A stretch of DNA of 64,000 nt from Agrococcus sediminis (GTDB lineage: Bacteria > Actinomycetota > Actinomycetes > Actinomycetales > Microbacteriaceae): NCBI RefSeq assembly GCF_007923295.1, contig NZ_VOIR01000012.1:124001-188000 (forward strand), in the 5' to 3' direction. Made by a program: the position numbers and the translations under genes. Below, piece by piece: positions 17,570-31,134 of this stretch; within the stretch, counting starts at the first letter, position 1, and each line of letters begins with the position of its first letter. The notes under the pieces were generated by a model. The model searched no databases. It was not told the DNA's origin and saw only the letters and a list, made by a program, of their open reading frames with translations.

Positions 17570-17895
17570 GCCGCTGGTCGAGGAGCCGGCGGCCGCCCTC
17601 TCCGCTGGTCGAGGAGCCCGCGGCCGCCCCCTCCGCTGGTCGAGGAGCCCGCGGCCGCCCCTCCGCTGGTCGAGGAGCCCGCGGCCGCAGGCCGCGGGCG
17701 TCTCGAGACCACCCCGCGTCCGCCCCTCCGCTGGTCGAGGAGTCCGCGGCCGCAGGCCGCGGGCGTCTCGAGACCACCCCACATCGTGCAGCAACGGGGT
17801 GGTCTCGACTCGCCGGCCTCCGGCCGGCGGCTCGACCGGCGACGGGGGCGGGGTGGTCTCGACTCGCCGGCCTCCGGCCGGCGGCTCGACCAGCT
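17570..17895. repeat. cluster of intergenic palindromic repeats, family A
   Basis: This stretch holds no gene. It contains about seven whole or half copies of an element whose full form runs from GGTCGAGGAGCCCGCGGCCG through CAGGCCGCGGGCG to TCTCGAGACC, itself an inverted repeat. Four to five copies face one way and two (GGTCTCGACTCGCCGGCCTC...GGCTCGACC) carry a different stem. Each copy can fold into a long hairpin, so the cluster can also end transcription of the amylase and the convergent ABC operon. Single relatives occur at 8960, 40692 and 45342. Confidence 0.85.
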
Positions 17896-17901
17896 GGGGG
17901 G

Positions 17902-19710
17902 CTAGACGAGCGACTCCCGCCACGCTCGGTGCAGCGACGCGAACTTGCCGCCCGCCTCGATCAGCTCGTCGGGCGAGCCGTCCTCGATGATGCGGCCGTG
18001 CTCCATGACGAGCACCCGGTCGGCGATCGCGACCGTCGACAGGCGGTGCGCGATGATGATCGCCGTGCGGTCGGCGAGCAGGGTCGTGAGGCCCTCCTGC
18101 ACGAGCCGCTCCGAGGGGATGTCGAGCGAGGCGGTCGCCTCGTCGAGGATGAGCACCCGCGGGTCGGCGAGGAACGCGCGCGCGAACGACAGCAGCTGCC
18201 GCTGCCCCGCGCTCACGCGCCCGCCGCGCTTGTTGACGTCGGTGTCGTAGCCGTCGGGCAGCGCCTCGATGAACTCGTGCGCGCCCACCGCGCGGGCGGC
18301 CGCCTCGATCTCGTCGTCGCTCGCGCCGGGCTTGCCGAGCGCGATGTTGTCGGCGACGGTGCCCGAGAACAGGTACGCCTCCTGCGTGACCATCACGACC
18401 GCGCGCCGCAGGTCGTCGTTCGACAGCTGGCGCAGGTCGACGCCGTCGAGCTTGACGCTGCCCGCCGTCGGGTCGTAGAACCGCGAGACGAGCTTCGCGA
18501 GCGTCGACTTGCCGGCGCCGGTGGTGCCGACGAGCGCGATCGTCTGGCCGGACGGGATGTGCAGGTCGAAGTCGGGCAGCACGACCTTGCCGCTGCCGTA
18601 CGAGAACTCGACGCGGTCGAAGTCGATCTGGCCGCGCGAGGCGGGCAGCGCCTGCGCGGCGACCGGCTCCTTGACCGTCGGCTCCTCCTCGAGCACGCCC
18701 GAGATCTTCTCGAGCGCGGCCGAGGCCGACTGGTAGCCGTTGAAGAACATGCCGATGCCCTGGATGGGCTGGAAGAAGTTGCGGGCGTAGAGCGCGATCG
18801 CGAGCAGCGCGCCGATCTGCAGCGACCCATCCACGACCCGCAGGCCGCCGACGAGCACGAGCGTCGCGACCGTGATCGCGCCGATCGCCATGATGCCCGG
18901 CTCGTAGATGCCGAAGATGTTGATGGTGCGGAAGTTCGCGTCGCGGTAGTCGTCGACTCGCTCGTCGAAGTCGCGCTGGTTGGCGGGCTCCTTGCGGAAC
19001 GCCTTCACGGCGCGGATGCCGGTCATCGTCTCGACGAAGTGCACGATCATGCGCGCGCTCGTCGTGCGCGTCTCGCGGAACAGCACCGTCGAGCGCACCT
19101 GGAACCAGCGCGTGAGGATGATCGCCGGGATGAGCGCGATGCCGATGATGAGGCCCGACAGCGGGTCGAGGATCGCCATCGCGATGCCCGTGAACGACAT
19201 GAACAGCACGCCGCGCACGAGCTCGTTGAGGCCCTGGTCGAGCAGGTCGCGGATCGACTCCAGGTCGCTCGTCTGGCGCGCGATGATGCGGCCCGACGTG
19301 TAGGACTCGTGGAACTCGAGGCTCAGGCGCTGCGCGTGGTCGAAGAGCCGGCGGCGCAGCTCGAACAGCACCGTCTGGCTGATGCGCGCGATGCTCACCG
19401 TGTAGACGTACATGAGCACGCCGCCGAGGATCGCCGCGACGATGTAGGCGAGCGTCGCCGCCCACAGCGGCATCCAGTCGGCGCGCTCGACGATCGCCGG
19501 CAGGCCGTGGTCGATGCCGTACGCGATGAGCATGGGCCCGGCGATGTTCGCGGCGACCGCGATCACCACCAGGATCATCGTCACGACGACGCGGCCGATG
19601 TGCGGCCGCAGCAGCGCGCCGAGCAGCTTCCGCGAGCGCGCTCGGATGGCCTTCGACTCGGCCTTCGTGTAGTCGGTGCGGTCCTCGCCCGCGACGCCCT
19701 GGACGGTCAT
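17902..19710 (-). CDS. heterodimeric ABC exporter subunit with consensus Walker B
   Basis: 602 aa: an exporter-type membrane domain (six spans, about residues 35-320) fused to an ATPase. Walker A is GTTGAGKST, the Q-loop is VTQEAYLF, Walker B is [12 protein letters not shown] with the catalytic Glu, and the H-loop is IIIAHRLST. The signature loop is the non-standard [10 protein letters not shown]. It overlaps the next subunit by 4 bases (ATGA). Together they match BmrCD/TM287-288-type multidrug or lipid exporters, where the atypical signature of one chain meets the degenerate Walker B of the other to form an inactive ATP site. Confidence 0.93.
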   Translation of the reverse strand: MTVQGVAGEDRTDYTKAESKAIRARSRKLLGALLRPHIGRVVVTMILVVIAVAANIAGPMLIAYGIDHGLPAIVERADWMPLWAATLAYIVAAILGGVLMYVYTVSIARISQTVLFELRRRLFDHAQRLSLEFHESYTSGRIIARQTSDLESIRDLLDQGLNELVRGVLFMSFTGIAMAILDPLSGLIIGIALIPAIILTRWFQVRSTVLFRETRTTSARMIVHFVETMTGIRAVKAFRKEPANQRDFDERVDDYRDANFRTINIFGIYEPGIMAIGAITVATLVLVGGLRVVDGSLQIGALLAIALYARNFFQPIQGIGMFFNGYQSASAALEKISGVLEEEPTVKEPVAAQALPASRGQIDFDRVEFSYGSGKVVLPDFDLHIPSGQTIALVGTTGAGKSTLAKLVSRFYDPTAGSVKLDGVDLRQLSNDDLRRAVVMVTQEAYLFSGTVADNIALGKPGASDDEIEAAARAVGAHEFIEALPDGYDTDVNKRGGRVSAGQRQLLSFARAFLADPRVLILDEATASLDIPSERLVQEGLTTLLADRTAIIIAHRLSTVAIADRVLVMEHGRIIEDGSPDELIEAGGKFASLHRAWRESLV

Positions 19711-21587
19711 CGGGACACCTCCTCGGTCTGTGCGTCGAGACCGTCGAGGTCGTCGAGGTCGACGCGCTGCATCGAGCCGGTGACGGCCTCGATGCTGGTC
19801 CTGTCGCGCTCGGCCTCCTCGAGGCTCGAGATCACGTAGCGGTAGTGCTCGCTGCGCGCGAGCAGCTCGGAGTGGGTGCCGACGTCGTCGATCCGGCCGT
19901 CGCGCATGAGCGCCACCCGGTCGGCGAGCTGCACCGTGCTCGGGCGGTGCGCGACGATCAGCGCCGTCGTGCGCTCGAGCACGTGCCGCAGCGCCGCCTC
20001 GACCTGCGCCTCCGTCTCGACGTCGAGCGCCGAGAGCGGGTCGTCGAGCACGAGCACCGCGGGGTCGGCGGCGACCGCGCGGGCGAGCGCGAGGCGCTGC
20101 CGCTGGCCGCCGGAGAGCGAGAGGCCCTCCTCGCCGATCTGCGTGTCGAGGCCGTCCGGCAGGTCGCGCGCGAAGTCGGCCTGCGCGATCGCGAGCGCGC
20201 GGTCGAGGGCATCCTCCGACGCATCCGGGGCGCCCATGAGCACGTTCTCGCGCACGGAGGCCGAGAAGAGCGTGGCGTCCTCGAAGGCCATCGCGACGTG
20301 CGTGCGCAGCTCCTGGAGCGACAGGTCGCGCACGTCGACGCCGTCGAGCAGCACGCGGCCGCCCGTGACGTCGTACAGGCGCGCGGGCAGCGCGGTGAGC
20401 GTCGTCTTGCCGGAGCCGGTGACGCCGATGAGCGCCATCGTCTCGCCCGGCTCGAGCACGAGGCTCGCGCCGTCGACGAGGTCGCGCTCGTGCGGCTGCG
20501 CGTCCTGGTAGCGGAAGTGCACGTCATCGAACACGAGCCGCCCCTTCGGCGCCGGGATCGTCGTCGGCAGCTCGGGGTCGACGATCGTGTTCTCGGCGTC
20601 GAGGATCTCGTGGAAGCGGCGCGAGGCGTTCGACGCGTCGATGAGGAACGCGAAGAGGAACCCGATCGACTCGATCGGCCAGTTCAGCACCATCGCGACG
20701 GCGAAGAAGGCGAAGAGCGTGCCGACGGAGATCTGGTCGCTCGCGGCCAGCCAGACGCCCAGGAAGAGGCAGACGGCGTACGAGATGTACGGCACGATCG
20801 TCAGCCACATCCACAGGTACCCGTCCATGCGGGCCTTGTCGATCTCGGTCTCGCGCAGCGTCGACGCCTGGTCGGTGAAGCCCTCGAGCGCGTGGCGGCC
20901 GCGACCGAAGGCCTTCAGCACGCGGATGCCGTGGATCGACTGCTCGACGGTCGTGGCGAGGTCGCCCGCCTGGTCCTGCGCGGCGCGCGAGACGACGAAG
21001 TAGCGGCGCTCGAAGCGCAGCGCCACGAACACGACCGGCGCCGAGAGCACGACGAAGACGGATGCGAGCAGCGGGCTCCAGAAGAACAGGATGACGATGC
21101 CCACCACGAGCGTGATCGCGTTCACGACCAGCAGCGGCGCGCCGAAGGCGCTGAAGCGGCGGATCATGCCGAGGTCCTGCACGGCGCGGCTGAGCAGCTG
21201 GCCCGACTGCCAGCGGTCGTGGAAGGCGACCGGCAGCGCCTGCAGCTTCGCGTAGAGGGTGCGGCGCATCGACGCCTCGACCTGCGTCGACGGCAGCGTC
21301 ACGAGGAACCGGCGCATGTAGACGAAGAACGCCTCCCCGAGCGCGAGTGCCAGGATCGCGATCGCGACGGGCCACACGGCGGCGGAGTCGCGCTCGGCGA
21401 GCGGGCCGTCGACGAGCGCGCGCATCGCGATCGGGGTGGCGAGGCTCAGCAGCGCCGAGACGAGCGCGGCGGCGGTGCCCCAGAGCAGCCGCGGCAGCAC
21501 CGGGCGCAGGAACGGCAGCAGGCGCGCGAGCGCGGGCAGGTGCCCGGCGACCTTCGTGGGAGTGGGATCGGGAGGCGTCGAGGACAT
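19707..21587 (-). CDS. heterodimeric ABC exporter subunit with degenerate Walker B
   Basis: About 626 aa if started at the [12 protein letters not shown] methionine (21587, with AAGGA 9 bases upstream); upstream in-frame ATGs at 21623 and 21779 would add a Pro/Ser-rich leader. Six membrane spans precede an ATPase with Walker [11 protein letters not shown], consensus signature [16 protein letters not shown], and Walker [12 protein letters not shown], where Asp replaces the catalytic Glu. That substitution defines the degenerate-site half of a heterodimeric exporter. It is translationally coupled to the partner downstream. A 25-codon leader ORF and hairpins lie upstream, which suggests regulated expression. 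Confidence 0.92.
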   Translation of the reverse strand: MSSTPPDPTPTKVAGHLPALARLLPFLRPVLPRLLWGTAAALVSALLSLATPIAMRALVDGPLAERDSAAVWPVAIAILALALGEAFFVYMRRFLVTLPSTQVEASMRRTLYAKLQALPVAFHDRWQSGQLLSRAVQDLGMIRRFSAFGAPLLVVNAITLVVGIVILFFWSPLLASVFVVLSAPVVFVALRFERRYFVVSRAAQDQAGDLATTVEQSIHGIRVLKAFGRGRHALEGFTDQASTLRETEIDKARMDGYLWMWLTIVPYISYAVCLFLGVWLAASDQISVGTLFAFFAVAMVLNWPIESIGFLFAFLIDASNASRRFHEILDAENTIVDPELPTTIPAPKGRLVFDDVHFRYQDAQPHERDLVDGASLVLEPGETMALIGVTGSGKTTLTALPARLYDVTGGRVLLDGVDVRDLSLQELRTHVAMAFEDATLFSASVRENVLMGAPDASEDALDRALAIAQADFARDLPDGLDTQIGEEGLSLSGGQRQRLALARAVAADPAVLVLDDPLSALDVETEAQVEAALRHVLERTTALIVAHRPSTVQLADRVALMRDGRIDDVGTHSELLARSEHYRYVISSLEEAERDRTSIEAVTGSMQRVDLDDLDGLDAQTEEVSR

Positions 21588-21675
21588 GGGAGGGGATCCT
21601 TCGAGGTCGCCGACGTCGTGCATCGGCGATGGTGCGGTGCGACGGGTGGGTCGCGATGGTGGTGCTGCGTCGATC

Positions 21676-21693
21676 GTCGGCGGTGCCGCCGAC
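21676..21693 (-). promoter_or_regulatory. possible attenuator hairpin between leader ORF and ABC exporter
   Basis: GTCGGCG-GTGC-CGCCGAC is a perfect 7-base stem with a 4-base loop. It lies downstream (on the minus strand) of the leader ORF stop and upstream of the exporter start, with a second smaller stem (CGAGC-GGT-GCTCG) at about 21703-21715. The regulatory role is inferred. Confidence 0.4.
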
Positions 21694-21738
21694 ACGACGG
21701 GGCGAGCGGTGCTCGCGGCGGGCGGGAGGCCCTGCTCG

Positions 21739-21816
21739 CTACCGGCGTCCGGCGAGGACGAGGCGGACGCGGAGGGCACGGCCGGCAGCGATCGGGGCGG
21801 TCGTCGTCGTGCTCAT
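21739..21816 (-). CDS. 25-codon leader ORF upstream of the ABC exporter
   Basis: ATG preceded by GGAGG at ideal distance (GGAGGATGCC-ATG). It encodes [20 protein letters not shown] plus five more residues ending in GRR, then TAG. A TAGAAT hexamer about 50 bases upstream could be the -10 of the transcript. The ORF ends about 150 bases before the exporter start, and the gap contains hairpins. This resembles known leader peptides that control heterodimeric exporters by ribosome-mediated attenuation (BmrB ahead of bmrCD in Bacillus subtilis). No domain is recognised; the call rests on position, ribosome site and basic C-terminus. Confidence 0.55.
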   Translation of the reverse strand: MSTTTTAPIAAGRALRVRLVLAGRR

Positions 21817-21965
21817 GGCATCCTCCAGGTCAGCCGCTCCCTGGTGGCGCGGACAGCCTTCGATTCTAAGCAGGCTCACAGCGCCGCGTCCAGCCCCCAT
21901 CGGCGTTTCCCGATCACTTCCTCGAGCAGTCCTCACCGCGGTTCCCGACCCGATCGACCCGACAC

Positions 21966-21983
21966 GACCCGGTGCACCGGGTC
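21966..21983 (-). terminator. palindromic hairpin after the P-loop kinase gene
   Basis: GACCCGG-TGCA-CCGGGTC is a perfect 18-base palindrome shortly after the stop of the gene at 22015, flanked by further CGACCCG/CGGGTCG pairs. Confidence 0.6.
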
Positions 21984-22014
21984 GCCCGGGGTGGAACGGG
22001 TCGGCGAAGCTGGG

Positions 22015-22563
22015 TCAGCCCAGCTGCGCGAGCAGCGCGTCGGCCTCCGCGGGCCGGCGCAGCAGCAGCACCGGCGGGGCCGACGCATCCGCGTGCCATC
22101 GGCGCATCCGCTCGCGCTTCGAGCGCCACGAGCGGAAGTGCCACACGATGATCGAGTCGCGCGCGAGGGCGAGGCGCAGGGTCTCGACGTTGCCGTTGCA
22201 GACGAGCTCGCCCGTGCGGATGCGGCGGGCCGTGCGGCGGATGAGCCGCGCGAGCGAGACGTGCCGGGGGTAGTCGAGCGCGACGATCGCGTCGACGCGC
22301 TCGAGCGCGACCGCGTTGTGCGGGCCGTAGACGGAGTCGAAGACGTACGCCTCGCGCTCGAGCAGCGGCAGCACGCGCCGGTCGCGCTCCTCCTGCGACG
22401 GCTCCCGCCAGCCCGGATCCCAGCACAGGTCGTCGACGAGGGTGACGGGGAGCCCGAGCCGCTCGCCGAGCCGCGTCGCCATGGTCGACTTGCCCGACCC
22501 GGTCGCGCCGAAGCACAGCAGGCGGCGCGCCCGCCGCACGTCGTCGATGGTCCCCGCGCTCAC
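22015..22563 (-). CDS. P-loop kinase-like protein (topology-modulation/FlaR-like)
   Basis: 182 aa starting at GTG. Walker A is FGATGSGKST; then LVDDLCWDPGW, a conserved substrate-loop signature of adenylate-kinase-related 'DNA topology modulation protein' (FlaR) homologues, VFDSVYGPHN, and a lid-like basic stretch RLIRRTARRIRTGE with WHFRSWRSKRERM. It probably phosphorylates a small molecule; the substrate and the historical topology role are unproven. It stands alone, 25 bases downstream of purH on the same strand. Confidence 0.75.
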   Translation of the reverse strand: MSAGTIDDVRRARRLLCFGATGSGKSTMATRLGERLGLPVTLVDDLCWDPGWREPSQEERDRRVLPLLEREAYVFDSVYGPHNAVALERVDAIVALDYPRHVSLARLIRRTARRIRTGELVCNGNVETLRLALARDSIIVWHFRSWRSKRERMRRWHADASAPPVLLLRRPAEADALLAQLG

Positions 22564-22588
22564 CCGGCGACCCTACACAGCCGCCCGG

Positions 22589-24322
22589 TCAATGCGCGAA
22601 GTGGCGCTCCCCCGTGAAGTACATCGTGATGCCCGCGGCGTTCGCGGCCGCGATGACCTCCTCGTCGCGCACCGACCCGCCCGGCTGCACGACCGCGGTC
22701 ACGCCGGCGTCGAGCAGGATCTGCAGGCCGTCGGCGAACGGGAAGAAGGCGTCCGACGCGGCGACCGAGCCCGCGGCCCGCTCCCCCGCGCGCGTCACCG
22801 CGAGGCGGCACGAGTCGACCCGGTTGACCTGGCCCATGCCGACGCCGACGGAGGCGCCGCCCGAGGCGAGCAGGATCGCGTTCGACTTCACCGACCGCAC
22901 CGCGCGCCACGCGAACTCCAGGTCGGTGAGCACCGCATCCGGCACGTGGGGGCCCGAGACGCGGCGCCACGTGTGCGACGAGAAGCCCTCGAAGGTGTCG
23001 GGCTGCTGCACGAGCACGCCGCCCGAGACCTGCCGCAGCTCGGAGCCCTCGCGCGCGTAGCCCTCGGGCAGGCGCAGCAGGCGGATGTTCTTCTTCTGCG
23101 TCAGCAGCTCGAGCGCCTCGGGCTCGAAGTCGGGCGCGACGACGACCTCGGTGAAGATGTCCTTGACCGTCTCCGCCATCGCGCGCGTGACCGGCCGGTT
23201 CGCGGCGATCACGCCGCCGAAGGCCGAGACCGGGTCGCACGCGTGGGCGCGCTCGTGCGCCGACGCGATCGGGTCGTCGGCGCGCGGCGCGGCGATGGCG
23301 ATGCCGCAGGGGTTCGCGTGCTTGATGATCGCGGCCGCCGGCTCGGTGAAGTCGAAGGCGGCGCGCAGCGCGGCGTCGGCGTCGACGTAGTTGTTGAACG
23401 ACATCGGCTTGCCGTGCAGCAGCTCGGCCTGCGTGATGCCGCGGCCGCCCGGCAGCGCGAAGATGCCCGCCTGCTGGTGGCTGTTCTCGCCGTAGCGCAG
23501 GCCGGCGACGAGCGTCGCCCGGCCGACGGCCTGCAGCAGTCCCGTCGCGCTCGAGGTGTCGGGGGCGGATGCCTCGGCCGGCTCCGGCGCGCGGGTCGCC
23601 GCGGGCGAGGCGGCAGCCGGCGCCGCCTCCTCCACCGGCGCCGCGGCCGCATCGCCCGCCGCGGCAGCGGCCGGCTGCGCGGCGGCCGCCTCGTCGACCG
23701 GCTCGCCGGCGAACCAGCGCGCGACGGCGCGGTCGTAGGCGGCGGTGTGGGCGAAGGCGTCGCGGGCGAGCGCGCGGCGCTGCATGAGCGACAGCCCGGT
23801 GGCGGCTGCCTTCGCGATGAGCGGGTAGATGCGCGGGTCGGTGACGATCGCGACGTTGGCGTGGTTCTTGGCCGAGGCTCGCACCATCGCCGGTCCGCCG
23901 ATGTCGATCTGCTCGACGACGTCGGCGTCGGCGGCGCCCGAGCGCACGGTCTCGACGAACGGGTAGAGGTTCACGACGACGAGCTCGAACGGCGCGATGC
24001 CGAGCTCGGCCAGCTGCGCCTCGTGGTGCTCGAGCCGCAGGTCGGCGAGCAGGCCAGCGTGGATCGCGGGGTGCAGCGTCTTCACGCGTCCGTCGAGCGC
24101 CTCCTGGAACCCGGTGACCTCGGCCACCTCGGTGACCGCGAGGCCCGCATCCGCGAGCATGCGCGCGGTCGAGCCGGTCGAGACGAGCTCGACGCCCGCG
24201 TCGGCCAGGGCGCAGCCGAGCTCGACGATGCCGGTCTTGTCGCTCACCGACAGCAGCGCCCGGCGGAAGGGCACCGCGTCGCGCTCGCGGTAGAGGCTCG
24301 GGTCGTGCTGGGGTCCGCTCAC
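22589..24322 (-). CDS. purH: bifunctional AICAR transformylase/IMP cyclohydrolase
   Basis: 577 aa, catalysing the last two steps of IMP synthesis. The N-terminal MGS-like cyclohydrolase domain has [20 protein letters not shown] and [12 protein letters not shown]. The transformylase domain has [21 protein letters not shown] (catalytic K-H) and [11 protein letters not shown]. Start: GTG overlapping the purN stop by 4 bases, with GAGGAA upstream. The protein is about 50 residues longer than usual because of an Ala/Pro/Glu-rich linker (about residues 208-260) between the two domains. It forms an operon with perM and purN. Confidence 0.96.
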   Translation of the reverse strand: MSGPQHDPSLYRERDAVPFRRALLSVSDKTGIVELGCALADAGVELVSTGSTARMLADAGLAVTEVAEVTGFQEALDGRVKTLHPAIHAGLLADLRLEHHEAQLAELGIAPFELVVVNLYPFVETVRSGAADADVVEQIDIGGPAMVRASAKNHANVAIVTDPRIYPLIAKAAATGLSLMQRRALARDAFAHTAAYDRAVARWFAGEPVDEAAAAQPAAAAAGDAAAAPVEEAAPAAASPAATRAPEPAEASAPDTSSATGLLQAVGRATLVAGLRYGENSHQQAGIFALPGGRGITQAELLHGKPMSFNNYVDADAALRAAFDFTEPAAAIIKHANPCGIAIAAPRADDPIASAHERAHACDPVSAFGGVIAANRPVTRAMAETVKDIFTEVVVAPDFEPEALELLTQKKNIRLLRLPEGYAREGSELRQVSGGVLVQQPDTFEGFSSHTWRRVSGPHVPDAVLTDLEFAWRAVRSVKSNAILLASGGASVGVGMGQVNRVDSCRLAVTRAGERAAGSVAASDAFFPFADGLQILLDAGVTAVVQPGGSVRDEEVIAAANAAGITMYFTGERHFAH

Positions 24323-24966
24323 TGTGCTTCCTCTGGTCTCGGGTCGGGGTGCGTCGGTCGCTTGCGGCCGCGCTCGCTGCCGTGCTCGGCGAGGTCGCAC
24401 GTGCCGTCGGCGATGTCGCCGATCACCTGTGCGAGCAGGTCGCGCTCGACGAGCTTGATGCGCTCGTGCAGCGAGTCCTGCGTGTCGCCCAGCAGCACGG
24501 GCACGCGCTGCTGGGCGAGGATCGGACCGGTGTCGACGCCGCTGTCGACGATGATGACGGATGCGCCGGTCTCGGTCGCGCCGGCCGCGAGCGCGTCGCG
24601 CACGCCGTGGGCGCCCGGGAACTCGGGCAGGAACGCGGGGTGCGTGTTGAGGATCGCCGGCTCGAAGCGGGCGACCGCGGCGGCCGACAGCAGCCGCATG
24701 AAGCCCGAGAGCACGATCACGTCGGGCTCGAACGCCGCCATCCGGTCGGCGATCCGCATCGACCACGCCTCGCGCGGCGGCTGGAACGGCTCGACGAAGG
24801 TGGGGATGCCTGCGGCGCGGGCGATCTCGAGGCCGCCGCACTCGCGGTCGGCGCCGACGGCGATGATCTCGGCGGGCACCCGCCCCGCGCGCGTGCGCTC
24901 GAGCAGATCCGCGAAGTTGGTGCCGCTGCCGGAGACGAGGACGACGAGGCGCAGCACGCGCTCCAT
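24319..24966 (-). CDS. purN: phosphoribosylglycinamide formyltransferase
   Basis: 215 aa, transferring the formyl group of 10-formyl-THF to GAR in purine synthesis. [13 protein letters not shown] binds the phosphoribosyl group; the catalytic residues are N107 and H109 in [17 protein letters not shown] and D145 in [10 protein letters not shown]. The ATG ([10 protein letters not shown]) is 1 base after the perM stop; the in-frame upstream extension is Arg-rich antisense-type sequence. The last 20 residues are polar and His/Pro/Arg-rich, extending past the family norm of about 190. Confidence 0.95.
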   Translation of the reverse strand: MERVLRLVVLVSGSGTNFADLLERTRAGRVPAEIIAVGADRECGGLEIARAAGIPTFVEPFQPPREAWSMRIADRMAAFEPDVIVLSGFMRLLSAAAVARFEPAILNTHPAFLPEFPGAHGVRDALAAGATETGASVIIVDSGVDTGPILAQQRVPVLLGDTQDSLHERIKLVERDLLAQVIGDIADGTCDLAEHGSERGRKRPTHPDPRPEEAQ

Positions 24967-24967
24967 C

Positions 24968-28914
<3,947 letters not shown>

Positions 28915-28924
28915 CGCAGCGCGC

Positions 28925-28952
28925 GAAGGGCCCGGCTCCGGCCGGGCCCTTC
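28925..28952 (+). terminator. icd terminator
   Basis: GAAGGGCCCGGC-TCCG-GCCGGGCCCTTC, a perfect 12-base stem, starts 11 bases after the icd stop. Confidence 0.9.
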
Positions 28953-28958
28953 GTCGTC

Positions 28959-29027
28959 GAGCGGGGCGGATGCGCCCGAGCGGGGTGGGCGCGCCGGCCC
29001 CAGACGGGCGCATCCGCCCCACTCGAC
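28959..29027. repeat. intergenic inverted repeat, family B
   Basis: GAGCGGGGCGGATGCGCCCG (28959-28978) pairs with CGGGCGCATCCGCCCCACTC (29005-29024) at 19 of 20 positions around a GC-rich loop containing GGGCGCGCCGGCCCC. The right arm and loop recur at 60507-60573. No gene lies here. Confidence 0.75.
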
Positions 29028-29049
29028 GCGGCGGGTGCAGCGCGGCGCC

Positions 29050-29862
29050 CTAGGTGAGGTCGTCGTGCTCGCCCGTCACCCAGGCGATGTGCCGCTCGGC
29101 GCTGCGGGCGATCGCGGCGGGGCCGTCGTCGATCACCTGCCCGCCGATGTTGCCGTAGATGCGCCGGAAGCGCAGCGTCGCCGCCTGGTCGGCCAGCCGC
29201 CGCACGACGCCCGCCGACAGCGGGATGTTGTTCGGGTACGACCGCATGAAGCCGACGCTCGCGCGGTCGGGCTTCGGCTGCATCGTGTCGCCCGCCAGCA
29301 GCGAGCCGTGCCCGTCGCTGCCCTGCTCCCACAGCACGACCGCCGCGCCGGGGAAGTGCCCGCCCATGCGGATGAGCCGCACGCCGGGGAGCACCTCGAG
29401 CTCGTCGTCCCACTGCTCGACGCGCGGATGCTCGCGCTGCACCCAGGATGCGTCGCGCGCGTTCACGAGCACGCGCGCGTCGAGCGCGTCGGCCCACGCG
29501 CACTGCACGCCGAACATGTGCGGGTGCGAGGCCGCGACGACCGCGAGGCCGCCGAGCTCCTGCACCTGCTCGACCGCCGCATCCGTGATCGTGCCGAGCG
29601 GATCCCACAGCAGGTTGCCCTCGGGCGTCTGCACGAGCAGCGACCGCTGCCCGATGCCGACGGCCGGGTCGGAGGTGAGCGCCCACAGGCCCGGCTCGTC
29701 CTCGACGAGGTCGATGCGCATCCCGCGCTCGGCGTGCTCGCCGGTGCTCGTCCAGATCTGCCCGTGCAGCGGCACCCACTGCCGCTCGTCGGCGCAGATG
29801 GCGCAGGTCTCGGGGAGCGGCTCGCCGGTCTCGACGCCGCACGTCGCGCAGAGGATGGTCAT
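29050..29862 (-). CDS. MBL-fold metallo-hydrolase with N-terminal zinc ribbon
   Basis: 270 aa. It opens with two CxxC knuckles ([20 protein letters not shown], residues ~5-24), then a metallo-beta-lactamase fold: [19 protein letters not shown], a metal-site remnant [21 protein letters not shown] and LAGDTM. The canonical HxHxDH signature is reduced (SHPH followed by F rather than DH), so metal number and activity are uncertain. Start chosen at MTILCATCG; the 40 in-frame residues before it are Arg-rich and overlap the next gene. Substrate unknown. Confidence 0.78.
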   Translation of the reverse strand: MTILCATCGVETGEPLPETCAICADERQWVPLHGQIWTSTGEHAERGMRIDLVEDEPGLWALTSDPAVGIGQRSLLVQTPEGNLLWDPLGTITDAAVEQVQELGGLAVVAASHPHMFGVQCAWADALDARVLVNARDASWVQREHPRVEQWDDELEVLPGVRLIRMGGHFPGAAVVLWEQGSDGHGSLLAGDTMQPKPDRASVGFMRSYPNNIPLSAGVVRRLADQAATLRFRRIYGNIGGQVIDDGPAAIARSAERHIAWVTGEHDDLT

Positions 29863-29917
29863 GCGCCCACTCTGCACCCGCACCGGGCGCTCGCGCGAGC
29901 GTCCGATGCCGCCGGCG

Positions 29918-30115
29918 CTACCGCGACGGCAGGTCGGGGTCGGCCTGCTCGTCCTCCTCGGGCTCGAACGTCGACTCCTCATCGGTCGTCGTCGCGCCGA
30001 GGCCGTCCGGGTCGTTCGGGATGGTGCCCTCGTCGCCGAGGCCGCCGGGCTTCCTCGTGCCGTCGTCGCCCGCGTCGTGCTGGTGGTCGTGCTGGTGGTC
30101 GTCGTGATGGCTCAT
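29918..30115 (-). CDS. small His/Asp-rich acidic protein, 65 aa
   Basis: Starts at MSHHDDHQHDHQHD. Seven His and many Asp/Glu occur in the first ~15 residues, followed by Gly/Asp/Thr-rich sequence and a DEESTFEPEEDEQADPDLPS tail. No domain or membrane span. The His/Asp cluster could bind divalent metal; that is inference. It precedes the MBL-fold gene on the same strand by about 55 bases. Confidence 0.55.
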   Translation of the reverse strand: MSHHDDHQHDHQHDAGDDGTRKPGGLGDEGTIPNDPDGLGATTTDEESTFEPEEDEQADPDLPSR

Positions 30116-30180
30116 GTCGTCCTCCGTGCTCGCGTCAGGTGCGCCCACCCTAGCCCCCCGCATCCGCACGCCGGCATGAC

Positions 30181-30210
30181 GGAGGGCCCCGGCCGCAGCC
30201 GGGGCCCTCC
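30181..30210. terminator. sucCD terminator
   Basis: GGAGGGCCCCGGC-CGCA-GCCGGGGCCCTCC, a perfect 13-base stem just after the sucD stop on the minus strand. Confidence 0.9.
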
Positions 30211-30223
30211 GCGAGCGCTCACG

Positions 30224-31123
30224 TCAGAGCGACTCGATGACCTCGCGCATGAGGCGGGCGGTCTCGGACGGCGTCTTGCCGACCTTCACGCCGGCGGCCT
30301 CGAGGGCCACCTTCTTCGCCTCGGCGGTGCCCGACGAGCCCGAGACGATCGCGCCGGCGTGGCCCATCGTCTTGCCCTCGGGCGCGGTGAAGCCGGCGAC
30401 GTAGCCGACGACCGGCTTCGTCACGTGCGCCTTGATGTAGTCGGCCGCGCGCTCCTCGGCGTCGCCGCCGATCTCGCCGATCATCACGATCGCCTTCGTC
30501 TCGGGGTCGGCCTCGAAGGCCTCGAGCGCGTCGATGTGCGTCGTGCCGATGACCGGGTCGCCGCCGATGCCGATGGCGGTCGAGAAGCCGAGGTCGCGCA
30601 GCTCGAACATCATCTGGTACGTCAGCGTGCCCGACTTCGACACCAGGCCGATCGGGCCCTTGCCGGTGATGTTCGCCGGCGTGATGCCGACGAGCGACTC
30701 CTCCGGCGTGATGATGCCGGGGCAGTTCGGGCCGATGATGCGGGTCGTGCCCTTCGCCTTCGCGTGCGCCCAGAACTCGGCGGAGTCCTGCACGGGGATG
30801 CCCTCGGTGATGACCACGAGCAGGCCGATGCCCGCGTCGATGGCCTCGATGACGGCGTCCTTGGCGAAGGCCGGCGGCACGAAGACGATCGAGACGTCGG
30901 CGCCGGTCTCGGCCATCGCCTCGGCCACCGAGCCGAAGACCGGCAGCGAGACCTCGGAGCCGTCCTTCGCGGTGTGCGTGACGGTCGTGCCGGCCTTGCG
31001 CGCGTTGACGCCGCCGACGACCTGGGTGCCGGCCGCGAGCATGCGGGCGGTGTGCTTGGAGCCCTCGCCGCCGGTGATGCCCTGGACGATGACCTTGCTG
31101 TCCTTGTTGAGGTAGATCGACAT
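30224..31123 (-). CDS. sucD: succinyl-CoA ligase, alpha subunit
   Basis: 299 aa. With SucC it makes the TCA-cycle enzyme converting succinyl-CoA to succinate with nucleotide triphosphate formation. CoA-binding Rossmann start: [20 protein letters not shown]. Further signatures: [25 protein letters not shown], and the phosphorylated-His loop [22 protein letters not shown] lies 11 bases after the sucC stop; GGAG is upstream. Confidence 0.97.
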   Translation of the reverse strand: MSIYLNKDSKVIVQGITGGEGSKHTARMLAAGTQVVGGVNARKAGTTVTHTAKDGSEVSLPVFGSVAEAMAETGADVSIVFVPPAFAKDAVIEAIDAGIGLLVVITEGIPVQDSAEFWAHAKAKGTTRIIGPNCPGIITPEESLVGITPANITGKGPIGLVSKSGTLTYQMMFELRDLGFSTAIGIGGDPVIGTTHIDALEAFEADPETKAIVMIGEIGGDAEERAADYIKAHVTKPVVGYVAGFTAPEGKTMGHAGAIVSGSSGTAEAKKVALEAAGVKVGKTPSETARLMREVIESL

Positions 31124-31134
31124 CTTCTGCTCTC

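Noticed and set aside
17570-17895. Possible CRISPR array or phage attachment region in the repeat cluster
   Set aside because: Units are palindromic, of unequal length and not separated by unique spacers; no integrase or cas gene is nearby.
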